Below, in pieces: positions 30,276 through 39,448 of a stretch of 64,000 nucleotides of DNA. Source of the stretch: Cyclobacteriaceae bacterium (GTDB lineage: Bacteria > Bacteroidota > Bacteroidia > Cytophagales > Cyclobacteriaceae); assembly GCA_016787725.1 (NCBI GenBank), contig JAEUTZ010000016.1:338217-402216 (forward strand), read 5' to 3'. The notes under the pieces were generated by a model, which searched no databases, was not told the DNA's origin, and was given only the letters and a program-made list of their open reading frames with translations. How positions within the stretch are numbered: the stretch's first letter is position 1; each line of letters begins with the position of its first letter. A program made the position numbers and the translations under genes.

Positions 30276-31307
30276 TTAATCAAACAACCCTGGCCCACGG
30301 GAGGATGGCGGTGCAATTTTTAAATGCTTGTAAGCACTTTCGGTAGCTTCTCTTCCCCGCGATGTCCGCTTGATATATCCTTCCTGTATTAAAAAGGGTT
30401 CATAAACTTCTTCAATGGTTTCGGCTTCTTCCCCCACGGCTGTGGCAATGGTGGTAAGGCCTACCGGACCGCCCTTGAATTTTTCAATAATGGTGGAGAG
30501 AATGCGGTTATCCATATCGTCCAACCCGTTCTCATCAACATCCAGGGCTTTCAACGCCATTTGCGCAATCGCCTTGTTGATGGTGCCATCCCCTTTTATC
30601 TGGGCAAAGTCGCGGGTGCGTCTTAACAAATTATTGGCCACCCGGGGTGTGCCTCTGCTTCTCCGGGCGATTTCATAGGCGGCATCATCAACAATAGGGG
30701 TTTTTAGAATTTCAGCCGATCGTTTCACTATTTTGGTTAACAAGTGAGAATCGTAATACTCCAACCGGGCATTGATGGCGAATCGCGCCCGCAACGGTGC
30801 GGTTAACAAACCGGCCCGGGTAGTGGCTCCTATTAAAGTAAAAGGGTTCAGACTGATTTGAACCGAGCGGGCATTGGGTCCCGAATCCAGCATGATATCG
30901 ATCCGGTAGTCTTCCATGGCTGAGTATAAATACTCCTCCACGATGGGATTGAGGCGGTGGATTTCGTCAATAAACAACACATCGTTAGGTTCGAGATTGG
31001 TGAGCAGCCCCGCCAGGTCGCTGGGTTTGTCGAGTACCGGGCCACTTGTAATCTTGATGTTGGATCCTAATTCATGGGCAATGATGAATGACAAGGTTGT
31101 TTTACCCAACCCGGGTGGGCCATGCAGGAGCACATGGTCAAGGGATTCTTCTCGTTGCTTGGCTGCCTGCACAAACACCTTAATATTATCCACTACCTTT
31201 TGCTGCCCGGTAAAATCACTGAACGACAACGGCCGCAGAGCCTTCTCAATTTCTTTTTCGGTAGCACTCAATCCTTCCGGATCGCCTTTTAAATAGTCTT
31301 CGCGCAT
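30276..31307 (-). CDS. ruvB: Holliday junction branch migration helicase RuvB
   Basis: AAA+ motor of the RuvABC recombination complex. From the ATG at 31307 the protein has 343 residues with Walker A GPPGLGKT (63-70) and Walker B DEIH (114-117), then sensor 1 and the arginine finger region ([22 protein letters not shown]) and the winged-helix C-terminus ([17 protein letters not shown]). The frame extends to a TTG at 31334, but MREDYLKG is the usual RuvB-like beginning. Divergent from apbE. Confidence 0.95.
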   Translation of the reverse strand: MREDYLKGDPEGLSATEKEIEKALRPLSFSDFTGQQKVVDNIKVFVQAAKQREESLDHVLLHGPPGLGKTTLSFIIAHELGSNIKITSGPVLDKPSDLAGLLTNLEPNDVLFIDEIHRLNPIVEEYLYSAMEDYRIDIMLDSGPNARSVQISLNPFTLIGATTRAGLLTAPLRARFAINARLEYYDSHLLTKIVKRSAEILKTPIVDDAAYEIARRSRGTPRVANNLLRRTRDFAQIKGDGTINKAIAQMALKALDVDENGLDDMDNRILSTIIEKFKGGPVGLTTIATAVGEEAETIEEVYEPFLIQEGYIKRTSRGREATESAYKHLKIAPPSSRGPGLFD

Positions 31308-31398
31308 GGCTGTTTCAATTCGAAAGTTAAGCAAATAAACCGCTCAAACGTTTAGGGTCTGGTGAAGGCTTATAACTTGCGTGGCAATTCTACCAGAT

Positions 31399-32427
31399 AT
31401 GAATAATCGTTGGAAAAATGCCATTTACTCGGTGCTCTTGTTGGCAGCCATGTGGGCGGTATGGAAATGGCGGCAAGCCCATGCACCGCAGGAACCCATA
31501 AAAGTGGAGGGTGAAACGATGGCCACCACGTATCATATTACTTATTTTGATCCTCAAAGCCGCAACTTTAAAAAGGCAATAGACTCGTTGCTGGTGTTGG
31601 TAAACCAGTCCATTAACAACTACAATCCGAACTCTGAGATTTCGGTTTTTAATAAGTCGGAGGGATTCCGGTTTCAGCTTCCTTACCTGTTGCCTCCGTT
31701 GCAAGTAGCGCAAAAGGTATTTTCAGAATCCCAGGGAGCGTTTGATCCTACCGTAATGCCCCTGGTTAATTTGTGGGGGTTTGGGTATCAGAAAGTGGAT
31801 CGGCCAGATAGTTCCAAGATTGATTCAATTCGTGCCATTATCGGGTTTGAAAAAATTCAGTTTAATCAGGATAGCGTTTGGAAGTTAGACCCGCGCTCGC
31901 AACTGGACTTTGGAGGCATTGGCCAGGGATATGGGGCAGATGTGATTACTGATTTTTTAAAGTCGAAGGGAATTAAAAACATGCTGGTGGAGTTAGGGGG
32001 GGAAGGTATGGCTTGCGGCATCAATCTGAAAACTGGAAAACCCTGGGAACTCGGGATACTCGATCCTAACTCAACAGAAGAGAATCAATTTTTCAAAGCC
32101 TATGTAACCCTGTCAGACCAATCCTTTACCACGTCTGGAAATTATTTCAATTACAAAATAATAGGCGATCAAAAATATTCTCATACCATTGACCCGGAGT
32201 CAGGGTATCCGGTAACCCGATCCATTTTAAGCGCTTCGGTGTTTACCAAAGACTGTACGACAGCCGATGCCTGGGGCACAGCGTTGATGGTCATGGGCCA
32301 TGAACGGGCCATTGCCTTGCTTGGAAAACATCCCGAGCTCGATGTTTTCCTGATCTATACAACCCCGGATGGGATTGCTACCTTTGCCACTGAAAAAATA
32401 AGCAGGCAGATATCCATTAATCCTTAA
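31399..32427 (+). CDS. apbE: FAD:protein FMN transferase
   Basis: Transfers FMN from FAD to a threonine of target flavoproteins such as NqrB/RnfG in the periplasm. 342 residues from the ATG at 31399, with one N-terminal membrane segment; an in-frame GTG at 31381 is an alternative. Motifs: EGETMATTYHITY, LDFGGIGQGYGADVI, LVELGGEGMACG, YSHTIDPESGYPV and CTTADAWGTALMVMG, the last containing the Mg2+-binding residues. No known flavinylation target is in this window. Confidence 0.9.
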   Translation: MNNRWKNAIYSVLLLAAMWAVWKWRQAHAPQEPIKVEGETMATTYHITYFDPQSRNFKKAIDSLLVLVNQSINNYNPNSEISVFNKSEGFRFQLPYLLPPLQVAQKVFSESQGAFDPTVMPLVNLWGFGYQKVDRPDSSKIDSIRAIIGFEKIQFNQDSVWKLDPRSQLDFGGIGQGYGADVITDFLKSKGIKNMLVELGGEGMACGINLKTGKPWELGILDPNSTEENQFFKAYVTLSDQSFTTSGNYFNYKIIGDQKYSHTIDPESGYPVTRSILSASVFTKDCTTADAWGTALMVMGHERAIALLGKHPELDVFLIYTTPDGIATFATEKISRQISINP

Positions 32428-32449
32428 AAGGTTTATTGTCTTCAGACTT

Positions 32450-33211
32450 ATGACATTAAAATTACTCGTTCTCTTTTTGACTCCCCTGTTAGCTGGATTA
32501 GTGGTGTACCTGGTTCCTTCTGCCAAGGGAAACAACTTTAAGTTATTGTTGGTCTTTGCCGGTTCGTATCTGTTCGCCATTACGGTTACACACATTTTGC
32601 CTGAGTTATACCGGCAACACCTGGAGGTTGAATTGATTGGTTTGTTTGTATTAGCAGGATTCTTTTTACAACAACTGCTGGAGTATTTCACTTCAGGCGT
32701 AGAACATGGACATATCCACACACACGATCATGAGCATCACCATGGTCACAACCACACCCATCACACGGTTTCAGCGTTGGTTTTACTCTCCGCACTCTGC
32801 GTACATGCCTTTCTGGAAGGAAGTATGCTGGCCCAACCCGCCACAGAAGGATTTGGATATGACGTTAATGCGGTCTTGCTGGGCATTGCCTTACACCGTG
32901 CCCCGGCAGCGTTTGCATTAATGACCGTGTTGGCAAGCCAACTTCACTCCAGGAAAAGGGCATTGCCGCACCTGATTGTCTTTTCATTAGCAGCCCCTAT
33001 CGGATTGATTTTAAGTTCGTACTTTGTAGAGCGCCAGGTGTTAACCGATACTGGGCTAATCTATTTGTATGCATTGGTGAGCGGAAACTTCCTCCACATT
33101 TCAACGACCATTGTTTTTGAAAGCAGTCCTGAGCATCGCTTTAATGCAAAAAAACTTGCGGTGGCGGTGGTTGGGGCTTTGTTGGCAGTGGCCGTGGAAT
33201 ATGTGATTTAA
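32450..33211 (+). CDS. ZIP family metal transporter
   Basis: Integral membrane divalent-metal permease, 253 residues, about eight hydrophobic segments. A histidine-rich cytoplasmic-type loop occupies residues 86-105. The ZIP core is visible as HILPE (48-52), VHAFLEGSML and IALHRAPAAFALM, which carry the metal-site histidines and glutamate. Zn2+ or Fe2+ uptake is the usual role. 22 bp after apbE, so probably in the same unit. Confidence 0.88.
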   Translation: MTLKLLVLFLTPLLAGLVVYLVPSAKGNNFKLLLVFAGSYLFAITVTHILPELYRQHLEVELIGLFVLAGFFLQQLLEYFTSGVEHGHIHTHDHEHHHGHNHTHHTVSALVLLSALCVHAFLEGSMLAQPATEGFGYDVNAVLLGIALHRAPAAFALMTVLASQLHSRKRALPHLIVFSLAAPIGLILSSYFVERQVLTDTGLIYLYALVSGNFLHISTTIVFESSPEHRFNAKKLAVAVVGALLAVAVEYVI

Positions 33212-33292
33212 CCGTTTGGCCGCTTCGGCTTTTGAAATCTGCCCGAAGAAATCGATTTTAGAGGAGTATAATTGTACTAACAATCTACCTCC

Positions 33293-35185
33293 ATGAAACG
33301 CATTACCAGTCCTTCCGAATATCAGCAGGTTTATCAGGAGAGTGTCCAGCAGCCTGAAAAATTTTGGGCGGATGTTGCCTCCGATTTTGTATGGCGGAAA
33401 AAGTGGGATAAAGTGTTGGAGTGGGACTTCCACAAACCTGAAGTGAAATGGTTCATCGGAGGAAAAATGAACATTACAGAAAATTGCATTGACCGACACC
33501 TCCCGGTGCGTGCAAATCAAACGGCACTTATCTGGGAACCGAATGATCCGCAAGAAGAGTACCGGTCTATCACTTATCAGGAATTGTATGACCAGGTTTG
33601 CCGGGTGGCCAACATGCTTAAGAATCACGGTGTAAAAAAAGGGGATCGGGTTTGTATTTATATGCCCATGATTCCGGAAGTAGCCTTCGCCATGTTGGGC
33701 TGTGCGAGGATTGGTGCTGTGCATTCCGTGGTCTTCGCTGGATTTTCATCAGGCTCTCTGGTGGATCGCATTAATGATGCGGGCTGTAAGTTGGTGTTGA
33801 CTTCGGATGGTTCGTTCCGAGGGGATAAGAAAATTGATTTAAAATCCATTATTGATGAAGCGTTGCTGAAGTGTCCTTCCGTTGAAAAAACGATTGTGTA
33901 TAAGCGGAGTGGAAGTTCGGTGAAAATGAAGAGTGGTCGGGATTTCTGGTGGCACGATGAAATCAAAAAGGCGACCAGCACCTGTGAACCTGAAGTGATG
34001 GATTCGGAAGATTTGCTCTTCATCCTTTATACGTCAGGCTCCACCGGTAAGCCCAAGGGCATGGTGCATACGTGCGGTGGCTATATGGTGTATACGTCCT
34101 ATACGTTTCAAACTGCATTCCAATACCAACCCGGCCAAATCTACTGGTGTACGGCCGATGTAGGTTGGATTACCGGTCACTCCTATATCCTGTATGGCCC
34201 CTTGGCTTCTGGAGCCACTTCGTTAATGTTCGAAGGAATCCCTTCCTGGCCCGACATGGGTCGATTCTGGCACGTAGCAGAAAAACATCGGGTCAATATT
34301 TTTTATACAGCCCCGACCGCCATTCGCTCGCTGGAAAAAGCCCCGCTTAGTTTTATCCATCAGTATGATTTGCATACAATTAAAGTGCTGGGCACCGTGG
34401 GTGAACCGATTAATGAAGAAGCCTGGCATTGGTATCAGGAACACATTGGTCGCAATCAATGTCCGGTTATTGATACCTGGTGGCAAACTGAAACCGGTGG
34501 ATTTATGATTTCACCCATTGCCCATGTAACGAAGCTAAAACCAGCTTATGCAACCTTGCCCTTGCCGGGGGTTCAACCTGCGGTGATGGATGAGAACGGA
34601 AAAGAACTCACTGAAAATGGTGTGGAGGGAAGATTAACCCTTAAGTTCCCCTGGCCTGCCATGGCCCGCACCATCTATGGCGATCATCAACGATTTAAGG
34701 ACACCTATTTCTCAACCTTTCCGGGAAAGTATTTTACAGGTGATGGGTGCAAGCGGGATGAAGAAGGGTATTACCGCATTACCGGCCGGGTTGATGATAT
34801 CATCATTGTTTCTGGTCATAACATGGGTACAGCCGAAGTAGAAAGCGCCATTGACGAGCATTCTGCCGTGTGCGAGTCGGCTGTGGTAGGTTACCCGCAT
34901 GATATCAAAGGCCAGGGCATTTATGCCTACGTAATCTGCTACGATAAACCACACGAGGAGGACAAGCTGCGTTCGGAAATCCGCGACCTTGTTTCTAAAA
35001 TCATCGGCCCGATTGCCAAGCCTGACAAAATTCAATTTGTGAGTGGATTACCCAAGACCCGCTCGGGAAAAATTATGCGAAGAATTTTACGAAAAGTGGC
35101 GGAGGGGGAAACTTCCAATTTAGGCGATACTTCTACGCTTTTGGATCCGGCCATTGTGGATGAAATTAAATCGGGGGCACTATAA
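33293..35185 (+). CDS. acs: Acetyl-CoA synthetase
   Basis: Activates acetate to acetyl-CoA through acetyl-AMP. 630 residues. The AMP-binding P-loop-like motif YTSGSTGKPKG starts at Y246, IDTWWQTETGG and the hinge region YYRITGRVDDIIIVSGH follow, and the C-terminal PKTRSGKIMRR contains K593, the conserved lysine that is acetylated in homologues. The very similar propionyl-CoA synthetase cannot be wholly excluded, but the length and motifs fit Acs. Confidence 0.93.
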   Translation: MKRITSPSEYQQVYQESVQQPEKFWADVASDFVWRKKWDKVLEWDFHKPEVKWFIGGKMNITENCIDRHLPVRANQTALIWEPNDPQEEYRSITYQELYDQVCRVANMLKNHGVKKGDRVCIYMPMIPEVAFAMLGCARIGAVHSVVFAGFSSGSLVDRINDAGCKLVLTSDGSFRGDKKIDLKSIIDEALLKCPSVEKTIVYKRSGSSVKMKSGRDFWWHDEIKKATSTCEPEVMDSEDLLFILYTSGSTGKPKGMVHTCGGYMVYTSYTFQTAFQYQPGQIYWCTADVGWITGHSYILYGPLASGATSLMFEGIPSWPDMGRFWHVAEKHRVNIFYTAPTAIRSLEKAPLSFIHQYDLHTIKVLGTVGEPINEEAWHWYQEHIGRNQCPVIDTWWQTETGGFMISPIAHVTKLKPAYATLPLPGVQPAVMDENGKELTENGVEGRLTLKFPWPAMARTIYGDHQRFKDTYFSTFPGKYFTGDGCKRDEEGYYRITGRVDDIIIVSGHNMGTAEVESAIDEHSAVCESAVVGYPHDIKGQGIYAYVICYDKPHEEDKLRSEIRDLVSKIIGPIAKPDKIQFVSGLPKTRSGKIMRRILRKVAEGETSNLGDTSTLLDPAIVDEIKSGAL

Positions 35186-35226
35186 GTCGTAATTAGTAAG
35201 TACTTTTATTGTAATAAACTAGAGTT

Positions 35227-35580
35227 ATGGCAATGGATATCAGCGGCACGGTAGTGGCCTTGTTACCTCAACAAACCGGGCAAGGAAAGAATGGCGTTTG
35301 GAAGAAACAGGAATTTATACTCGAAACCCCCGGCCAATTTCCCAAAAAAGTTTGTCTTTCTCTTTGGGGAGAAAAAGTGGATGAGAACCGGTTAACCATT
35401 GGTGAAAAAATAACCGCTTCCGTCAATATTGAAAGCAGGGAGTATAATGGACGCTGGTACACAGATGTACGCGCCTGGAAAATTTCGCGACAATCAGCCA
35501 GTGGAAATGCGGAAACTCCACCGCCTGCAGGTGACTCATTTGTGCCGGAGAGCAATGCCAGTGATGACCTTCCTTTTTAA
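35227..35580 (+). CDS. DUF3127 protein with SSB-like acidic tail
   Basis: A 117-residue protein of the Bacteroidota family DUF3127. The body (residues 3-90) is beta-rich and looks OB-fold-like by eye (ISGTVVALLP, WKKQEFILET, EKITASVNIESREYNGRWYTDVRAWKI). A flexible Ser/Pro linker follows, and the protein ends SDDLPF, very similar to the DDIPF tip through which SSB recruits repair and replication proteins. No function is known for the family. It lies 41 bp after acs. Confidence 0.82.
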   Translation: MAMDISGTVVALLPQQTGQGKNGVWKKQEFILETPGQFPKKVCLSLWGEKVDENRLTIGEKITASVNIESREYNGRWYTDVRAWKISRQSASGNAETPPPAGDSFVPESNASDDLPF

Positions 35581-35632
35581 CAGGGTTAAGCATCTGGCTG
35601 AACCTTAGGTTCGAAAATTAATTGGTTGCACG

Positions 35633-37990
35633 GTGGGGATTTTGAAGAAATACCGATATCTGCTTTTGATGTTCGGAATTCTGCTGGCGCTCTACATCTT
35701 CTCGTTGCCCAAACGTCTCTTTCATGATCCCTTTTCAACGGTCTTGGAAGATCGTTCTGGAAAATTGTTAGGCGCAGCCATAGCCGGGGATGGACAATGG
35801 CGATTCCCGGAAGGCAATCCAATACCCGAGAAATTTAAGGAATCGATTATTCTTTTTGAGGATAAGCGATTCAATGCACATCCCGGGGTGGATGTTCTTT
35901 CACTCGCCCGGGCGGTGCGGCAAAATTTTCGTGCCGGAAAAATCGTGAGTGGTGGCAGTACGATATCGATGCAAGTCATTCGACTTTCGCGTAAAAATAA
36001 GTCGCGCACAGTGTGGGAAAAGTTGCTTGAAATCGTATTGGCTACGCGATTAGAGCTTCGCTATTCAAAGGAAGAAATTCTTGCTCTTTATGCTTCGCAC
36101 GCACCTTTTGGTGGCAATGTGGTTGGTATCGAAGCAGCTTGCTGGCGTTATTTCGGCCGCGATGCTGCAGAACTAAGTTGGGCGGAAGCTGCCTTATTGG
36201 CTGTACTGCCAAACAATCCATCCCTCATTCATCCTGGAAAAAATCGAGACGTATTGAAGGCAAAACGCGACCGGTTATTGCTGCGCCTGTTGCAACGCGG
36301 AAGGCTGGATTCTCTTTCGTTTGAACTTTCTATTACTGAATCGATTCCGGAAAATCCATTACCATTGCCTCGCAGCGCACCACACCTTCTTGTCCAGGCG
36401 GCAAAAAATGGGTTAGCACAACAACGTATCCGTACAACCCTTGACCTTGCCCTGCAAGATCGCACGAGTCAGATTGTAGCCGATCATTCAGAACGGTTGC
36501 GGGGCAACCAGGTACACAATGCGGCTGCTCTTGTGATGGAAGTAAATTCCGGTCGGGTGTTGGCCTATGTCGGTAATGTGCCTGCAGGTCGCGAACATGG
36601 GGAAGATGTTGACATCATTCAATCTCCGCGTAGTACCGGAAGCATTTTAAAACCCTTTCTCTATGCTGCCCTGCTCAACGAAGGGAAAATTTTACCACGC
36701 ACTCTTCAACCCGACATTCCCACCCTGATTAACGGATTTTCTCCCCGGAATTTTTCCAATGATCATGATGGTGCGGTGCCGGCTGATCAGGCGTTGATTC
36801 GTTCTCTCAACATTCCTGCGGTGCATGAGTTGCGTGATTATCGCTATGAGAAATTTTATGACTTGCTTAACAATGTAGGCATTACAACACTGTCTCAACC
36901 ACCCGATCATTATGGCCTTTCTTTAATTCTGGGTGGGGCAGAAGCCACGGTGTGGGATCTTACCGGAGCCTATGCTTCGCTGGCCCGGTCACTGAATCGT
37001 TATTTTGAAACACCGGGTAAGATTCGATATGATAAAAGTGATTTCCATCCCCCGATTTATCTGTTGCGCGACTCGGTGATGCGCACGAACCCGGAAGAAA
37101 ACTCATGGCTCAGTGCCGCTTCTTGTTACCTGACCTTTGAAGTGCTAAGTGAAGTTTTTCGACCGGGGGAGGAAACAGGATGGCGGTTGTTTAACAGTTC
37201 TAAAAAGATTGCCTGGAAAACCGGCACCAGTCATGGTTTACGCGATGGGTGGGCAATTGGCGTAAACGGGGATTACGCGGTGGGAGTTTGGGTTGGCAAT
37301 GCCGATGGCGAGGGCCGGCCCGGGCTAACGGGTACGGAGTCTGCATCACCCATTCTGTTTGATATTTTTTCACAACTGCCTGGGTACACCTGGTTTCAAA
37401 TCCCTCGTCCGGAGCTGTCTGAAATCAAGGTTTGTTCTGCCAGCGGTATGAGGGCAACGGAATTATGCACTTCTGTTCAATCCGAATCAGTGCCCCATAC
37501 CGGGTTGCAAAGTTTGCCGTGTCCCTATCATCAACGGATTCACATGTCTACCGATGAGCGATATCGGGTCCATGCAGATTGTGAATCCTTGAGCAACCTG
37601 AAAGCTACCTCGTGGTTTGTGTTGCCCCCGGTGCAGGAGTACTATTATAAGTCCAAAAACCTAAGTTATAAGGCCCTACCACCCCTTCGAAAAGATTGTT
37701 CCAATCAGGCATCATTGATTACCATGGACCTCATCTATCCCAAAGCAAACGCCCGGATTTTTATCCCGCGCGAATTGGACGGAACCGGGGGGAGAGCCTT
37801 ATTTGAAGTGGCGCACCGGCAAACTTCGGCCTCTGTTTTCTGGCACCTTGATGGTAAATACCTTGGGGTTACAAAAGGAACTCATCGGCTGGCGGTTGCC
37901 CCGGAGTCGGGCATGCATACATTAACACTGGTGGATGAGTGGGGTACAGTGGTAGAGCAACATTTTAGTGTTGTCGATAGAAGTCACTAA
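35633..37990 (+). CDS. pbpC: Penicillin-binding protein 1C
   Basis: Bifunctional peptidoglycan glycosyltransferase/transpeptidase-like protein, 785 residues. N-terminal membrane anchor (about residues 9-24); GT51 domain with catalytic E76 in LFEDKRFNAHPG; transpeptidase domain with S337-I-L-K340 and the KTGT motif at 529-532; and a C-terminal BiPBP_C-type beta domain. The start is GTG at 35633 (TTG at 35642 is possible). PBP1C is usually paired with an alpha-2-macroglobulin; here that gene is 10 kb upstream, with unrelated genes between. Confidence 0.93.
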   Translation: MGILKKYRYLLLMFGILLALYIFSLPKRLFHDPFSTVLEDRSGKLLGAAIAGDGQWRFPEGNPIPEKFKESIILFEDKRFNAHPGVDVLSLARAVRQNFRAGKIVSGGSTISMQVIRLSRKNKSRTVWEKLLEIVLATRLELRYSKEEILALYASHAPFGGNVVGIEAACWRYFGRDAAELSWAEAALLAVLPNNPSLIHPGKNRDVLKAKRDRLLLRLLQRGRLDSLSFELSITESIPENPLPLPRSAPHLLVQAAKNGLAQQRIRTTLDLALQDRTSQIVADHSERLRGNQVHNAAALVMEVNSGRVLAYVGNVPAGREHGEDVDIIQSPRSTGSILKPFLYAALLNEGKILPRTLQPDIPTLINGFSPRNFSNDHDGAVPADQALIRSLNIPAVHELRDYRYEKFYDLLNNVGITTLSQPPDHYGLSLILGGAEATVWDLTGAYASLARSLNRYFETPGKIRYDKSDFHPPIYLLRDSVMRTNPEENSWLSAASCYLTFEVLSEVFRPGEETGWRLFNSSKKIAWKTGTSHGLRDGWAIGVNGDYAVGVWVGNADGEGRPGLTGTESASPILFDIFSQLPGYTWFQIPRPELSEIKVCSASGMRATELCTSVQSESVPHTGLQSLPCPYHQRIHMSTDERYRVHADCESLSNLKATSWFVLPPVQEYYYKSKNLSYKALPPLRKDCSNQASLITMDLIYPKANARIFIPRELDGTGGRALFEVAHRQTSASVFWHLDGKYLGVTKGTHRLAVAPESGMHTLTLVDEWGTVVEQHFSVVDRSH

Positions 37991-38031
37991 CATATCACGC
38001 GTTGAAGTCAGGCACGTGAGTTGGTGTGTCC

Positions 38032-38063
38032 TTTGCGTAATAGCTAAACAATAATTACCTTCA
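38032..38063 (+). promoter_or_regulatory. Candidate promoter before the first SPOR-OmpA gene
   Basis: TTTG (38032-38035), 20 bp spacer, TACCTTCA (38056-38063), which matches four of the six fixed positions of TAnnTTTG. If used, the hairpin and direct repeats at 38075-38125 would lie in the untranslated leader. Weak evidence. Confidence 0.28.
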
Positions 38064-38074
38064 TCGCAATTTAA

Positions 38075-38096
38075 AGGGGTCAGCCCCTGATTTTTT
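38075..38096 (+). terminator. Hairpin with T tract downstream of pbpC
   Basis: AGGGG-TCAG-CCCCT forms a 5-bp stem with a 4-base loop (38075-38088), followed two bases later by six Ts. It could terminate pbpC transcripts, or act in the 5' leader of the next gene. The stem is short. Confidence 0.45.
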
Positions 38097-38125
38097 AGAC
38101 TAATAAAGCGGTTATTTTTTAGACT
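38090..38125 (+). repeat. Direct repeat ATTTTTTAGACT
   Basis: The 12-mer ATTTTTTAGACT occurs at 38090-38101 and again at 38114-38125, with a 24-bp period, just before the first SPOR-OmpA gene. It may be a binding site pair or the edge of a decayed mobile element; nothing further supports either. Confidence 0.4.
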
Positions 38126-38139
38126 CTAGCCAAAAGCCT

Positions 38140-39351
38140 ATGTACCGTCTATGCCTGGTAGTTATTTGTATGCTTCCTGTTTTTGGATTTGCGCAGGAAA
38201 AGCCCCACACCGATCAGTCGCTCTACGTTGTGATTGGAGCCTTTAGCATTCCCCGAAATGCAATTGAGTTTACCGAAAATGCGCGAACGCTGGGGTATAA
38301 TGCGCAGTATGAATTAAACCCTAAACGGAAGCTATTTTACGTTTACGTTCTGCATTCGGAAGATCGAAAGGTTGCGATTACCGAAACAATTCGATTCCAA
38401 AAACAATCTCCTTATCATGATACCTGGATGTATTCAGGATTGTTAGGCGATAATCCGCAAGTAATAAAGATTGACGAAGCAGAGCGCAAGGAAGCCATTG
38501 CCCAGATTGCAGCAGAGGATAAAGACCAAGCTGCGGTTATTCCGGTTGTTAACGAAGTAGTTCAGCAACCGGAGCAAATAGTAGATCAGGGGCAGGTTAA
38601 ACCAATGGAGGCAAAACCCTCATCTGCATCGGGTGAGCCTCTTACCAAGTCATTTATTTTTCGAATTACGGCTTTGGTGGATGGTGATACGCTGGCCGGT
38701 GATGTAGACATCTTTGATGCAGATGCCGTCAACAAAAATCGAAAGGCTGCCACCTACCGCGGCAACGACCTGGTGAATGTGAAGCCTGTAAACGAATCCG
38801 GAAGTATACTCCTGGAATGTGAGGTGTTTGGGTATCGAAAGGCTCAATTGCCGTTAAATTATAATTCGCCAGAGGCGACCGAAGGCGTACACGTTGTTAA
38901 CGGGCAAATCGTTGTTCCCTTTGAGTTGGTGCGATTACAAAAGGGCGATAAGGCAATTATGTTTAACGTTTATTTCTATAAAGATGCTGCCATCATGCGA
39001 CCTGATTCTCGCTATGAAGTGAATAGTTTGCTGGAAATGATGCAGGAAAATCCAAACTATAAGATCCGGATTCATGGCCACACCAATGGAAATTCAGCCG
39101 GAAAGATTATTTCAATGGGGGAGAGTAAGAATTTTTATCAGCTAAATAAGGACAATAAGGAAGGTGTAGGGTCAGCCAAAAAGCTTTCTGAGGAACGGGC
39201 GTTGCTAATTCAGCGATACCTGACCGAAAATGGCATTGAAGCATCCCGTATCCAGGTGAAAGCCTGGGGTGGTAAACAACCCATTTATGAGGTTGACCAT
39301 GCATCGGCTCATGCCAATGTGCGCGTAGAGGTTGAAATTCTGGAACATTGA
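38140..39351 (+). CDS. SPOR-like/OmpA family envelope protein, copy 1
   Basis: A 403-residue exported protein. Signal peptide to about residue 18 (CMLPVFGFAQ), an N-terminal SPOR-like domain (SLYVVIGAFSIPRNAIEFTENA), a variable acidic/Pro linker, a middle beta domain (about 165-265), and a C-terminal OmpA-like peptidoglycan-binding domain. In the last, the usual HTD motif reads GHTNG (313-317). A paralogue lies directly downstream. Probably links the outer membrane or periplasm to peptidoglycan. Confidence 0.82.
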   Translation: MYRLCLVVICMLPVFGFAQEKPHTDQSLYVVIGAFSIPRNAIEFTENARTLGYNAQYELNPKRKLFYVYVLHSEDRKVAITETIRFQKQSPYHDTWMYSGLLGDNPQVIKIDEAERKEAIAQIAAEDKDQAAVIPVVNEVVQQPEQIVDQGQVKPMEAKPSSASGEPLTKSFIFRITALVDGDTLAGDVDIFDADAVNKNRKAATYRGNDLVNVKPVNESGSILLECEVFGYRKAQLPLNYNSPEATEGVHVVNGQIVVPFELVRLQKGDKAIMFNVYFYKDAAIMRPDSRYEVNSLLEMMQENPNYKIRIHGHTNGNSAGKIISMGESKNFYQLNKDNKEGVGSAKKLSEERALLIQRYLTENGIEASRIQVKAWGGKQPIYEVDHASAHANVRVEVEILEH

Positions 39352-39392
39352 GGTCCATCCATATTGAATACCAAGCCTGAAATACTTCAAAA

Positions 39393-39425
39393 TTTGGGGT
39401 TTACTTAGGGAAAGTATTAAATTGG
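39393..39425 (+). promoter_or_regulatory. Candidate promoter of the second SPOR-OmpA gene
   Basis: TTTG (39393-39396), 21 bp, TAAATTGG (39418-39425), matching five of six fixed -7 positions. The start codon is 24 bases further on. Confidence 0.4.
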
Positions 39426-39448
39426 GTGTTATTCCAAGATAAACCGGT

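Noticed and set aside
33211-33235. GCCG-CTT-CGGC hairpin followed by TTTT after the ZIP gene
   Set aside because: Four-bp stem; too weak for a terminator call.
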